From positions 296,122,536 to 296,186,535 of the forward strand of contig NC_066581.1 of assembly GCF_024323335.1 (NCBI RefSeq): a stretch of DNA of 64,000 bases, given 5' to 3'. Each line of letters starts with the position of its first letter. Within the stretch, counting starts at the first letter, position 1. Both the position numbers and the translations under genes were made by a program. The notes under the pieces were generated by a model. That model made no database searches and was not told the DNA's origin. It saw nothing but the letters and a program-made list of their open reading frames with translations. Source of the DNA: Lathyrus oleraceus. Taxonomy: Eukaryota > Streptophyta > Magnoliopsida > Fabales > Fabaceae. This document shows positions 1 through 11,652 of this stretch, one piece after another.

Positions 1-860
1 AATCACCCCAACTGGAGCAGAAAGTCACAACAGGCAACAACGGCCACAACGACAAATCTGTTGGGGAAGTGGGAGAAGTCCCAAAATATCTGCAGGGGAA
101 CAAAAGTTCACTGCTATGAAAGCGACTCCACATAACTCCACCGGGAAACAACCCACGACAGGAGAATCATCCGAGTAGAATCTAACTGCACAATCAACTC
201 TACTGGGGAAAGTTGTCAACTATCCTTATAGGGAACAAACCATTGAAGGAGAAAGCACCACACAAGTAGATTCTGCGACACGCCACTCTACTCGGGGAGA
301 ACATACATCCGACGGATCGCGCAAGTAGAATAAGCTACTCTACTGGGATCACAAGCAAATCAGGAAATCACTCCAACCTTTGGGATGCTAGAGCCACCAA
401 CCGACCCTTATTGGGGATTGAGAGAGCTTTCAACAGGCAGAAACTGCCACAACAACCATTCTGCAGACTAAGCTGGGAAAAATGGAAAGCAACCCTGCTG
501 AGGAGAGACACAACGACTCCGCTAGCGACTGCACTGGGGAGAGACTACTGCTGGAGAAGAACGCGAAGTCTTCAACAACATCTCTGCTTGCGACTATACT
601 GGGGAACAACCCCACCAACAGCTCTGCTTACGACAATGCTGGGGAAAGCGGTAAAGTACCGGGATATCAATCCACCAACCACTGAATCTACCACGAGGGG
701 AACACCCATTCTGGGGAGATTACTGCTGGAGAAGAAACCGAGTCTTCAACAACCACCTCTGCTTGGGGAACAACCCCAACAACAACTCTGCTTATGGAAC
801 AACCCCAACAGCAAAGCGGGAGAAAGAGGATACAACCAAATGCCAGGAATATGAACCCAT
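1..860. repeat. 3' UTR minisatellite of Ogre-1 (CTGGGGA motifs)
   Basis: An irregular array of short units on the plus strand ends in CTGGGGA or close variants. The best-preserved units read GCGACTgcaCTGGGGA (525-540), GCGACTataCTGGGGA (590-605) and ACGACaatgCTGGGGA (630-645). Spacing is irregular, about 40-70 bp. The short open frames over this stretch are repeat artefacts with no recognisable domain. It lies between integrase and the absent 3' LTR, a region known to be hypervariable in Ogre elements. The unit resembles this element's own primer binding site in inverted orientation. Confidence 0.8.
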
Positions 861-1302
861 GTCTTACCTGTTGGGAATCATACCACCCTCGGGAGAGCAC
901 TGAGACATTCCCGAGTATCCTTTCATCATTATGAATATTCACTTTGTTTAAAACAATGATTTGAAAAATTCTTTGTTTAAAACAATGATATTTTATCAAT
1001 TAAAACATGCAAAACATTTGTTGAACGGAAACAAATAAGAGTGCAAATAATTGGATAAAAGCTCAAATTTATTTGATGGAATGGTAGCCCGCAAATGGCA
1101 AGACTCCATAGATCTGTACAAATTTGAAATCAGTGATATATATTGGAAGAGGGCTACATTGAACATAATGATCCTTTCTCTACCAATTTGAATCTCGATG
1201 TATCCGGAGCTTCAGTTGACGACGAATCGAGAACCTCTGACGAAAAGACAACTGTGGAACGGAAAGTCTTGTCAGGATGCAGTTACTTGCCGAATCCCTA
1301 AT
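861..1302 (-). other. Non-repetitive part of Ogre-1 3' UTR
   Basis: No coding signal is visible. Near 940-990 a short phrase, CTTTGTTTAAAACAATGAT, occurs twice about 30 bp apart. Otherwise this is AT-rich spacer between the CTGGGGA array and the repeats behind integrase. Confidence 0.6.
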
Positions 1303-1490
1303 TTTTGCCTAGATTGCCCCATGGTGAGGTACTCAATCTAGCGGGATGCAAATATACCTCTTTTTTTTTGTCTCTAATTTTTGCCTGGATTAACCTTTCG
1401 GGTTCTCCACCGAGACGCTCATTCTTGCCTAAGCCGCCCTTTCGGGTTTTCAACTTAGCGAGATATTCTGTTTTTCATTTGCAAATACCT
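1303..1490 (-). repeat. About 60 bp tandem units just downstream of integrase
   Basis: Roughly three diverged units each contain TTTTTGCCT, then a CCTTTCGGGTTTTC-like core, then an AGCGGGATG-like tail on the plus strand. The core CCCTTTCGGG can fold on itself. The same kind of repeat follows integrase in Ogre A (48490-48700), so it is an inherited part of the 3' UTR. Confidence 0.7.
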
Positions 1491-1495
1491 TTTTT

Positions 1496-4400
1496 TTAGG
1501 CAAAGTATTTCTTGACCGCATCTGAATTCACAGGACGAGTGAAATCCTCCCCATCCATTGTTGTAAGCATCAAAGCACCGCCTGAAAAGGCTCTCTTGAC
1601 AACATATGGACCCTCATAGTTTGGAGTCCACTTGCCCCTGGAATCGGGCACGAAAGACAAGACTTTCTTGAGCACGAGGTCACCTTCTCGGAACACACGA
1701 GGCTTGACCTTCTTATCGAACGCTTTCTTCATTCTCTGCTGATATAACTGACCATGGCACATGGCAGTTAATCGCTTCTCTTCAATCAGATTCAGCTGGT
1801 CATAACGACTCTGAATCCATTCAGCATCAGTCAACTTGGCTTCCATCAAGACTCTCATTGATGGGATCTCCACCTCTACTGGGAGAACAACTTCCATGCC
1901 GTAAACAAGAGAAAAAGGGGTTGCCCCTGTTGAAGTGCGTACAGATGTACGATATCCATGCAAAGCAAATGGCAGCATCTCATGCCAATCTTTGTACGTA
2001 ACAACCATCTTCTGGATAATCTTCTTGATATTCTTATTAGCAGCTTCAATAGCCTCATTCATCTTAGGTCTGTAAGGAGAGGAATTATGGTGTGCAATCT
2101 TGAATTCAGCGCACAACTCATCCATCATCTTATTATTCAGATTAGATCCATTATCAGTAATGATCTTATCTGGCACACCATAACGGCAAATCAGTTGGTT
2201 CTTGATAAACTTCACAACCACCTGTCTGGTCACATTCGCATACGAAGCGGCCTCAACCCATTTGGTGAAGTAATCAATTGCTACGAGAATAAACCTGTGT
2301 CCGTTGGACGCTTTCGGTTCAATCATGCCGATCATGTCGATTCCCCACATAGAGAAAGGCCATGGTGATGAAATCACATTCAGAAGTGTCGGAGGAATAT
2401 GAATCTTATCCGCATAAATCTGACACTTGTGGCATTTCTTCACATATTTGCAGCAGTCAGACTCCATTGTCAGCCAATAATAGCCTGCTCTCAACATCTT
2501 TCTAGCCATGGCATGTCCATTGGAATGAGTACCAAATGAACCCTCATGGACCTCAGTCATCAATAGGTTTGCTTCGTGTATATCCACGCATCTGAGCAAA
2601 ACCATGTCAAAATTTCTCTTATACAGCACTTCACCACTGAGGTAGAAACTGCCTGACAACCTTCTCAAAGTTTTCCTATCTTTCACAGATGCCCCAGGCG
2701 GGTATACCTGGTTTTGGAGGAAATTCTTGATATCAAAATACCAAGGCTTGTCATCATCGACTTCTTCGATTGCAAATACGTGAGCTGGTCTATCCAAGCG
2801 CATCACGGCAATATTGGGGACTTCATTCCACCATCTCACAATAATCATTGAGGCGAGCGTTGCAAGAGCATCTGCCATCCGATTATCCTCTCGAGGAATA
2901 TGATGAAAGTCAACTTCTGTAAAGAAAGTTGAAATCCTCCTCGCATAATCTCTGTACGGAATGAGACTTGGCTGATTCGTCTCCCATTCACCCTTGATCT
3001 GATTGACAACCAGGGCCGAATCACCATACACATCAAGATGCTTGATTCTCAAATCAATACATCCTTCAAGTCCCATAATACAGGCCTCATACTCAGCCAT
3101 ATTATTCATGCATTTGAAAGTTAGCCTTGTTGTAAGCGGAATATGCGTGCCATGAGGAGTAATGATTACTGCCCCAATACCATTTCCGTACTGATTTACA
3201 GCACCATCAAACACCATCGTCCATCTGGAACCAGGTTCCGGACCCTCATCAAGTGTAGGCTCATCACAATCTTTCATTTTCAAATACAGAATCTCCTCGT
3301 CAGGGAAGTCGTACTGAACAGACTGATGATCTTCAATCGGCTGGTGCGCTAGATGGTCAGCCAAGATACTACCTTTGATAGCTTTCTGAGCTCGATACTC
3401 GATATCATACTCAGACAACAACATCTGCCAACGGGAAATCCTCCCAGTTAAAGCAGGCTTCTCGAAAATATACTTAATTGGATCCATTCTGGATATCAAC
3501 CAAGTTGTATGATTTATCATGTACTGGCGCAGACGCTTAGCTGCCCAAGCCAAAGCACATCACGTCTTTTCAAGCATAGAGTACCGAGACTCACAATCAG
3601 TAAACTTCTTACTGAGGTAGTAGATAACGGATTCTTTCTTCCCCGATTCATCTTGCTGACCGAGGACACAACCCATCGAGTCTTCAAGCACAATCAGATA
3701 CATAATCAGAGGTCTTCCTTCCACAGGCGAAGACAAGATCGGAGGTTCAGACAGATATTCTTTGATACTGTCGAAAGCTTTCTGGCAATCCTCAGTCCAA
3801 TCATGAGACTGATCTTTCCGGAGGAGCTTGAATATCGGCGCACATGTGGCAGTCATGTGGGATATAAATCTGGAAATGTAGTTCAAGCGGCCAAGAAAAC
3901 CTCAGACTTGCTTCTCAGTTTTGGGTGCAGGCATCTCTTGTATTGCTTTGACCTTTGCAGGATCAACCTCAATACCTCTTTCGCTTACCACAAAACCCAA
4001 CAACTTGCCGGAACGGACTCCAAATGTACATTTGTTCGGATTTAGACGAAGTCTAAACTTCCTGAGACGCTGGAAAAGCTTCAACAAATGCTCAACATGT
4101 TCAACTTCCGTTCGGGACTTAGCAATCATATCATCAACATAGACCTCTATCTCCTTGTGCATCATATCATGGAACAAGGTAGTCATAGCTCGTTGATACG
4201 TGGCTCCGGCGTTCTTCAAACCGAAGGGCATCACTCGATAACAGAATGTTCCCCAAGGTGTGATGAATGTTGTCTTCTCCATATCTTCGGGTGCCATTTT
4301 GATTTGATTATATCCGGAAAATACGTCCATAAAGGAAAAGACTTTGAATTTAGCTGTATTGTCTACCAACATATCAATGTGTTGTAGAGGAAAATCGTCT

Positions 4401-4958
4401 TTAGGACTAGCCTTATTCAAATCTCTGTAATCAACGCACATACGGACTTTTCCGTCCTTCTTAGGCACATGCACAATATTGGCCACCCATTGAGGATATG
4501 TAGAAGTCACCAGAAACCCCGCATCAATTTGCTTCTGAACTTCCTCTTTGATCTTCACTGCCATATCAGGATGAGTTCTTCTGAGCTTCTGCTTCACAGG
4601 CACGCACTCAGGCTTCAAAGGTAGGAAATGTTGCACAATATCTGTATCTAGACCCGACATGTCTTCATATGACCAAGCGAAGATATTGGAATATTCTCGT
4701 AGCAAGCTGATCAACCCCTTCTTGACAGACTCTTCGAGAAGTGCCCCAATCTTCACCATACGAACACAATCCTCAGACCCCAAGTTGACTGTTTCCAGAT
4801 CTTCAAGGTGCGGCTGAATGATCTTCTTCTCGTGCTCAAGGAGACGGGTGATCTCATCAGGAATCCCTTCAACATCATCTTCCTCTGCCTCGAATACAGG
4901 GAATTCGAAATTGGGAGATGGCGTTGGATCATTATGTTCAATGGGTTTTAAGATCAAC
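1496..4958 (-). pseudogene. Ogre-1 RT - RNase H - second RNase H - integrase (two nonsense codons)
   Basis: This second exon of the polyprotein copies RNA into DNA and inserts it. RT is recognised by the VPKKDGKVRMCVDYRDLN region and the YVDD catalytic box near 4130-4142. It is followed by a classical Ty3 RNase H-like region and by a second RNase H of the kind known from Tat elements, with FDGA, AEYEA, YGDSA and MADAL residues. Integrase follows, with an HKCQ zinc-binding end and catalytic residues in GIDMIG, TDNGSN and EAANKN. Two in-frame TGA codons break the frame, at 3902-3904 (Arg in Ogre A) and 3560-3562 (Cys in Ogre A). There is no frameshift. The exon starts at 4958, directly behind the predicted splice acceptor, so no ATG is needed. 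Confidence 0.92.
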
Positions 4959-5229
4959 CTGCATAATGATTTTGGTTAATGAAAAACTTTAGAATTTAAA
5001 CAAGCAAATCATTATGCAGATGAAAAATGTTTGCTTTTATTCTTGTTTTTATGGGTTTTTTTTGTGATCACTGATTTCGTGCAAAAAGAAAAAAGTGAAA
5101 ACAAATGGAAAAACAAATGTTTAACAATGCATTAATTGAATGAAACATCATTGTATTAAATGCTGCCAACAATGTCATCACTTCTCCTTTTGGCATGGGA
5201 GAAGGGTTTCAAACAAAGTGAACAATTAC
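4959..5229 (-). other. Predicted intron between protease and RT, Ogre-1 (271 bp)
   Basis: Ogre elements are known to splice out a short intron between protease and RT. Here a donor GTAATT (5229 downward) overlaps the TAA that ends protease (5226-5228), and an acceptor TTATGCAG ends at 4959. Removing these 271 bp keeps the reading frame across a phase-2 junction. Ogre A has the same arrangement with 273 bp, which supports the call. Unspliced RNA would stop after protease; spliced RNA would allow a full gag-pol. Confidence 0.75.
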
Positions 5230-8200
5230 TCTGATCTATGGATGACTGTAGGAACATCTACAGCGATCCAATTGTGGCAGACACCACCAGAAATGACGAA
5301 ATTGTTCAGATCCTCTGCATCCTCTTCCAAGATAGCAGCAGCTTCTTCCTCAGGTTGATCGTCATGGATGAAACCTCCACTCGTGAACATACCTTGCTCA
5401 TTAAATGCCCCAGAACAGTAACCAATGCCAGCCCGAGATCTATTGTCTTCAAGCTCAATCATCTTCCCTAAACCAGCAACTGCACCACATTCAATGGCCA
5501 GTTTCGCATCTCGGTAGGAAGTGAATGAATGAGACTTCTTCTCAATTGGTTCATCAATAGATAAAGGTTGGAACGGAGTTCCAACCTCATCCTCGGCATC
5601 AATATATGAGAAAGAAGACAGATGGCTAACCAGGAGAGCCTTTTCTCCCCCTACCACAACCAGTTTCTTGTTCTTGACAAATTTCAGCTTCTGGTGTAGG
5701 GTGGATGTCACGGCGCCAGCCTCGTGAATCCATGGTCTGCCTAAGAGACAGCTATAAGATGGGTGGATGTCCATTACCTGGAAGGTAACCTGGAAATCAC
5801 TTGGTCCAATTTTGATTGGGAGATCAACTTCCCCAATCACGGTCTTGCGCGACCCATCAAATGCCTTCACAACAACCCCACTCTGCCTCATGGGAGGCCC
5901 TTGATATGATAACTTGGAGAGTGTGGTTTTTGGCAATACATTCAAGGAAGATCCAGTGTCCACCAGCACGTCGGACATGGCATCTGATTTGCAATTCAGG
6001 GAGATGTGTAAAGCCATGTTGTGGTCTCTTCCCTCCTCAGGGAGATCAGCGTCACAGAAACTCAAAGTGTTGCAAGCAGTAATGTTTGCAACGATACTAT
6101 CGAACTGCTCGATCGTGACGTCGTGATCAACATACGCCAAATCCAATACTTTCTGCAGAGCCTCCCTGTGGGGTTCTGAATTCAACAGCAGAGATAGTAC
6201 GGAGATCTTGGATGGCGTTTGCAGAAGCTGATCTACAACATTGTACTCACTCTTTTTGATGAGCTTCAGCATCTCATCAGATTCTTCCTTCATAATGCCA
6301 CTCGGGCCAACTGAAGAAGTAGGAGCCTTTTGTACAGAGGAGGAGGGTTATTCGGCAATAGCAAGTGTCGAATTCTGAATATTAACAGCTGTCCCAACCG
6401 GACGCTCAACAGTATCAGAAGCAACAGGAGCCTTGGGAGGGGCAGAAAATACTCGACCACTACGGGTCAACCCACTCACATCAGCGATATTGGTCACAGA
6501 CGTTGAAGGCAAAGGCACTTCTACCCCATCTTGCACAGCAACGGGATTATACCTGAACGACACAGCTCTATCTGAAGAATAAGGCGCAGGACCTGCAGGC
6601 TTGATCACCAAAGACGGAGAGACCTTCGGCTTGCTGCTATCATAACGAATAACAACAGGCTCGGGCAAATTGAACACAGGAGATATCACATTAACCTCCG
6701 GTTCATCCTCATCAACATTGCGATTCTGGAGGATCTCAATGGTACCTTCATCCAACAACTCTTGAAGCTCTCTTCGTACCTGATTACAACCCAAACGGTT
6801 AACCGAACAAATGCGGCACTTGTCGTGGTCATGCTCCATGTGGCTGTACTGACACAGCAACCGATGTAATTCCACCAACGATTGTCTAATATGGCTGACA
6901 TATTTGACCTTATACTTCCCAGGGCATCCCTGGACCATATTCACAGATTTCCCATGCGCGGGCAATGGGTTCTTGGTAACATTCGGGCCTGAATCTTCAA
7001 AGCTCAGAATCCCACATCTCATAAGGTCTTGAACCTTAGTCTTGAGTGGATAGCAATTCTCAATGTTATGACCCGGAGCACCGGAATGATAAACACAGTG
7101 TTGGTCTGGTTTGTACCACCATTGGGGATTTGCAGGAACGGCAGGAGGATCCCTGGGAGAAACCAACTTCCTTTCCAACAAGGAAGGATAAAACTCTGCA
7201 TATGACATAGGAATTGGATCAAAGCTGATCTTTTTCCTATCATAATTCAAATTAGCTTGGTTGGTCGTACTTCCACGAGGCTGATAAGCCTGTTGCTGTG
7301 GACGCTGCTGTTGCTGATACTGCGGTTGCTGTTGATGCTGATGTTGAGGTTGCTGGTATTGAGCACAGTCTCTGAATACAGGTGCTATATGAGCCACTTG
7401 GTGCTGATTGCTGTTGCGCCGTGCAGGCTTCCTCTGAACAGAGGGTCTTCTGGGCTTGGCATGGGATTGCACAGCATGTGCCTCCCCATCCTTCTTCTTA
7501 AACGCCCCATACCATTTAGAAGAAGAGCTCTCATCTTTTGCTAAACGTCCTTCACGGACACCTTCTTCAAGTCGCATCCCCATGTTCACCATCTCGGTGA
7601 AATCAGAGGGAGCACTTGCTACCATCCGCTCGTAATAGAATGAGCTAAGAGTCTTTAAGAAGATCTTAGTCATCTCTTTCTCCTCTAGCGGTGGAGTAAT
7701 CTGAGTAGCCAGCTCTCGCCACCTCTGGGCGTACTCCTTGAATGTTTCCTTTTCCTTCTGGGACATGGCCCTGAGCTGATCACGGTCAGGCGCCATATCA
7801 ACGTTGTACTTATACTGCTTGACGAAGGCTTCGCCAAGATCGTTGAAGGATCGGATATTAGCACTGTCCAAACTCATGTACCATCTGAGCACAGCACCGG
7901 ACAGGCTGTCTTGGAAATAATGGATCAGAAGCTGATCATTATCAGTCTGGGTTGACATCTTCCTGGCGTACATGACCGGGTGAGCAAGAGGGTAGGTGTT
8001 CCCTTTATATTTTTCAAAGTCAGGCACTTTGAATTTGATCGGTATTTTGACACCTGGAACAAGGCACAACTCGGCAGCAGACTTGCCGAACAAATATTTC
8101 CCTCTGAGGGTCTTCAATTCCTTCCTCAGCTCGAGGAATTGATCGTTCATGGCGTCCATCTTCTCATTAACATCCGGGCCCTCAGACGGCTCGGAATGAT

Positions 8201-8696
8201 AGATGGTGTCGTCTACCCTCGGCATGGTATGCACGACAGGAGGAGCAGCAGCAAGGATCGGGCTAGATGCCGGCATATGAGCAAAAGTTGGAGCAGTGAT
8301 ATCCGGCATGAAACCTGGAGGCATTCCCCAAGGGAACCCGGCTGGCATAGCATTGGGCACATAATGAGCACTGACTGGCACTGTCGAAGCTACAATCTCT
8401 GAGACAACTGTCCTCTGGACAGGAGTTGCAGGCAGTTGAGCAGGTTGATTCTGAGCAGCAAGGAGTTGCTCCATCAAAGCGCCAAGTCTAGCGACCTCTT
8501 CTTTCAGTTCACGGTTCTCTTGCTCTAGCTGATCCATAACTCTTGCAGAATTGGCTCGAGTATAGTACCGGTGAGTCAGCTTTTCTTCAAAATAAATGAA
8601 GAACACAGAGTCAGAACAAGAAGACCAGAAACAAGGTACCTGCTTATGCAAAATGATGCATGAAGTGCTCGTGCATATGCTTTGTTTTATTTTCAA
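5229..8696 (-). pseudogene. Ogre-1 gag-protease (one nonsense codon)
   Basis: Gag forms the particle and protease cleaves the polyprotein. The gag core has the retrotransposon-gag stretch with YFQDSLSGAVLRWY, a Q/P-rich linker (CAG-rich, 7280-7370), and a variant zinc knuckle C-x2-H-x5-H-x4-C at CVYHSGAPGHNIENC (near 7060-7105). Protease follows in the same frame with the DTGSS active site near 5940-5955. A single in-frame TAA at 6348-6350 separates the two. The open frame reaches 8696 without an ATG there. The first ATG is at 8537, yet a motif just upstream of it (HRYYTRANSARV) is shared with Ogre A, so the true start may lie further up or be supplied by splicing. Confidence 0.88.
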
Positions 8697-8766
8697 GGAA
8701 CCCTTAGGGTATTATTCGCAATTTTTGAAATTTTAAGCATTTTGACTTCATATGGAAAATAACATC

Positions 8767-10215
8767 CTATGGATCCCTAATAGCTCGGGATGCTGGAAGA
8801 CGAGAAACACACAGCTTCTTGATCTCTCTCTCATAGGCAGCTTCCATATCTGCTTTCTCCTTAGCCAGCTGATCATACTTCCTCTTCCAGAACTTGGAAG
8901 TCTGAGGAAGCAAGGAAGTCCACGTGTCGTTGGGATCGTCGATCACCCGATGCTCGAGAAACTCAATCAGAGCGTCCTTCTCCTTAAGCTGCTGCAGCAA
9001 TTCTTCTCTTTCACGGATCCAAGCACGTGAAAGGTCTTCTTCTCTCAACTCCTCTACACGTTGGGTAGGGAGGGTTGAAGGCCCAGCCACATCCAACGGT
9101 GTAGGTCTCGGATGATCATATGGCATAAGGTATACGGCAGCTCTCTGTCTAACCCAAGAGGTATAGGGATCCAAAGCAATGCAATTCTTCGGACCCAATT
9201 CGTTCCTACTCCTCTAGCAGATCTTGCGCCAAGCGCGGACAAATCTGGCTTTCATGCCTTGGGGATTTTTACCCTCCTGAAAGAACACACCTTCTAACAG
9301 AATGTTATGAGGTTTATCCTTTAGGGGGAACCCAAGCTGACGACGTGCTAGGATAGGATTGTAGCTGATCCCACCACAGGTACCAAGAAGAGGCACATTA
9401 GGGAATTCACCACAATAGTCAATGATCTGGACGGTATCATACACGCGATCATACCAAGAGATATCATCATTAGTGAGAGACATGAGTCTCTGAGACCACC
9501 GTAGACATCCCTTGTTCTCCTTGAAAGCAAGAGTCTGCGGCAAGTGCGAAATAAACCACTTGTACAGCAGAGGCAGACAGCAGACAATAACTCCTCCACC
9601 CTTTGCATTCCTCAGATGCAAAGAGAAATAGGCATCACCCAACAAAGTCGGAACGGGATTAAGAACCGAGAAGATCCTAATGCCGTTCATATCCACGAAT
9701 TTGTCGAAGTTGGGAAATAACACCAATCCATAGATGAGCAGCACAAATAAAGCCTCAAAGGCATCCTCACTCATGGCCTTCCCATAGATGGTAGCTTGAG
9801 CGACGAGGAACTCGGAAGGAAAACCCTGAATTCCATCTTTGGTAGTCAGGTTAGCTTTAATCAAAGCTTCATCTAGGTGCAACAAATCTGCAATCTCTCG
9901 AGCAGTCGGAATACTCTCTAAGCCACTGAACGGCACCTGATCCAGAATCAGAATCCCAATAAGATGAGAATACTCCTCCAAAGTAGGCAGCAACTGGAAG
10001 TCCGGGAATGAGAAGCAGTGATACAGAGGATCGTAAAACTGAGCCAAAGTACTCATCAGTCCCTCATCAACCTGAGTAGTCAACTGAGGCAGAAGCTTCC
10101 CATAGCGAGCTTTGAAACCCAAGGGATCTAATACATAAGATGTCAGATTCCTTAACTCTTTCACATCGGGCTGTCTAAAGCTGTACTTCTTTGTATGCCT
10201 TTTTGGTCTTTCCAT
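8767..10215 (-). pseudogene. Ogre-1 ORF1 (one nonsense codon)
   Basis: ORF1 before gag is the signature gene of Ogre elements; its molecular role is not established. It starts at ATG 10215. The N-terminal two thirds is a globular domain with phrases such as QFYDPLYHCFSFPDFQLLP and FVLLIYGLVLFPN, resembling a plant-specific domain often labelled DUF7745 or plant-mobile-domain-like (from memory, not searched). The C-terminal part is charged and predicted coiled coil (REREELLQQLKEKDALIEFL). An in-frame TAG at 9214-9216 interrupts it where copy C reads through. The 70 bp between its stop and the gag open frame show no other gene. Confidence 0.85.
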
Positions 10216-10381
10216 GTCTGAAAATTTTGCAAATAAACCCTTTTAAGTTCCTTGAAAATTTTCTTATTTTTCTGATGACATGAAATGCAGATGAATGCAT
10301 GAATGCATGAATGCAACAATCACCCTCAAGGATCAAGCACAACACACCAAACAAAGGTCATGGGAAAGCTCATTGTATCCC

Positions 10382-10547
10382 TAATATCAATCATCCATTT
10401 TGGTGGATTTAGGTTTTCACCTTATCGACACCCAAGTTCCATTGATATTAACGGTACATGAACCGGCTCTAACATCCTTAATATCAATCATCCATTTTGG
10501 CGGATTATGGTTTGCACCTTATCAACGCCCAAGTTCCATTGATATTA
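10382..10547 (-). repeat. Duplicated 97 bp leader unit with 10 bp inverted-repeat stem
   Basis: Two tandem units, 97 bp apart, are each bounded by TAATATCAAT and its exact complement ATTGATATTA (10382-10391 with 10441-10450; 10479-10488 with 10538-10547). Copy C has one such unit at 37229-37297, with CAATATCAAT and ATTGATATTG, so the outermost pair is changed on both sides. Folding in the RNA leader is likely. Confidence 0.75.
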
Positions 10548-11222
10548 ACGATGTTTGAACGACTCAACCACGAATCACGGGTTTGCTGAGAGTCACGAGC
10601 ATGGAGTCCTGGTTAAGAACCACCCAAAGGGAGTGTACTAGGGTTTAAACCTGCCAGACATGTTCTACCAGAGGTTCCCATAATCATCGTCCCATCTCTC
10701 GGATATTATCGGAGAAACGAATACTCGTATTCCAAAAATATTCTCGAGAGAGACTCTTATGAGTGTAGTATCGCGTAACAATCGCATCAGATCTTACATC
10801 TGAACGACCTCCGCACTACGTCCTAAAAATAGGCCAAGATGGGTTTGGTAAACTAAGGTCCTTGGCTTCTAAGGCACATGATTGAACGAATAATGCCTAA
10901 CCACAAATGACTTGTGTGACATTATTAATCCAACATGACCTCCACCAAGTGAATGGACTCGCAAGTCAACTGGCTAAGGAATACTCCACACCAGTCAACA
11001 AGACTACGCCATTCTCCTATCCTAGAGTGCACTCGAGTTCGGGTATAGAACTCATCTCACAGAGATCACCAAAGCAAACAACAATTGTATATCAAGCAAT
11101 TCAAACATTACAATCAATACAGTTATCCCAAATTGTACAAAAATATGTCAAATAACACATAAACAAATATCATACAACAAGGGTGAAAAGTAGGCAATAC
11201 CACCAGGGAAGGTCTAATGTTA

Positions 11223-11240
11223 TCCCCAGCAGAGTCGCCA
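11223..11240 (-). other. Primer binding site of Ogre-1 (tRNA-Arg type)
   Basis: In element sense TGGCGACTCTGCTGGGGA lies 6 bp inside the LTR edge. It begins with TGG, complementary to the CCA end of a tRNA, and closely matches the 3' end I recall for a plant tRNA-Arg, the primer reported for Ogre. Ogre A has the identical 18 bases at 58985-59002. Confidence 0.88.
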
Positions 11241-11312
11241 CTTTTCTGTAGCGGTGTATTCGTCGCTATATGATTTATTGATTAAACCATAAGCAAAGCA
11301 TACAATGAAATC

Positions 11313-11321
11313 GAGTCGCCA
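11313..11321 (-). other. Partial primer-site copy inside Ogre-1 LTR
   Basis: In element sense TGGCGACTC equals the first nine bases of the primer site, placed 81 bp upstream of it near the LTR 3' end. The same element is found in every other Ogre LTR of the window. Confidence 0.7.
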
Positions 11322-11611
11322 CCGCACTTTTATTTATCCTAAGGACTGGTTAAAAAGCGAACAAAAACCTAAGAAGTTTTACACGTAGAAAACTAATGAA
11401 AAGATCAGAGAATCTGGGTAAGGGGTAAATTACGCAATGGGAAGGTGTTAGGCACCCATCACGTCCTAGGTACTCCTAGGGAGCCCTTTTCACACTTGTT
11501 GTATAAAAAAATGTTTATTTGTTTATGACATATTGTGCAAACATGAATGGGATGATGAGAAAAGAATGTACAAGTTAGTTATTTTTGTGTTTGAACGGAT
11601 GAACCCGTTGC

Positions 11612-11652
11612 CTACGTACCTTCCATCAAAGGTAAGGATCAAAACGCCGTAG
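11612..11652. promoter_or_regulatory. Conserved LTR hairpin, Ogre-1 copy
   Basis: CTACG (11612-11616) pairs with CGTAG (11648-11652). Inside, TACCTT (11617-11622) pairs with AAGGTA (11629-11634). Related LTRs carry the same outer pair with different inner stems. Confidence 0.6.

Larger units (their letters stand above)
10216..11246 (-). other. Ogre-1 5' leader between primer site and ORF1
   Basis: About 1 kb without a credible gene, largely alignable with the plus-strand leader of copy C (36670-37456), which shows it is an inherited leader. It carries the duplicated stem-loop unit annotated separately. Phrases such as CTCCACCAAGTGAATGG and CTCGAGTTCGGGTAT near 10935-11045 have near-identical reverse complements in C. 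Confidence 0.75.

Noticed and set aside
411..854. 147-codon plus-strand frame
   Set aside because: It lies wholly in the CTGGGGA repeat array of the Ogre-1 3' UTR; the protein is low-complexity repeat with no domain.
11223..11240. Possible tRNA-Arg gene fragment
   Set aside because: Only 18 bases of a tRNA 3' end (as complement) are present and they sit exactly at a primer-site position; no cloverleaf around it.
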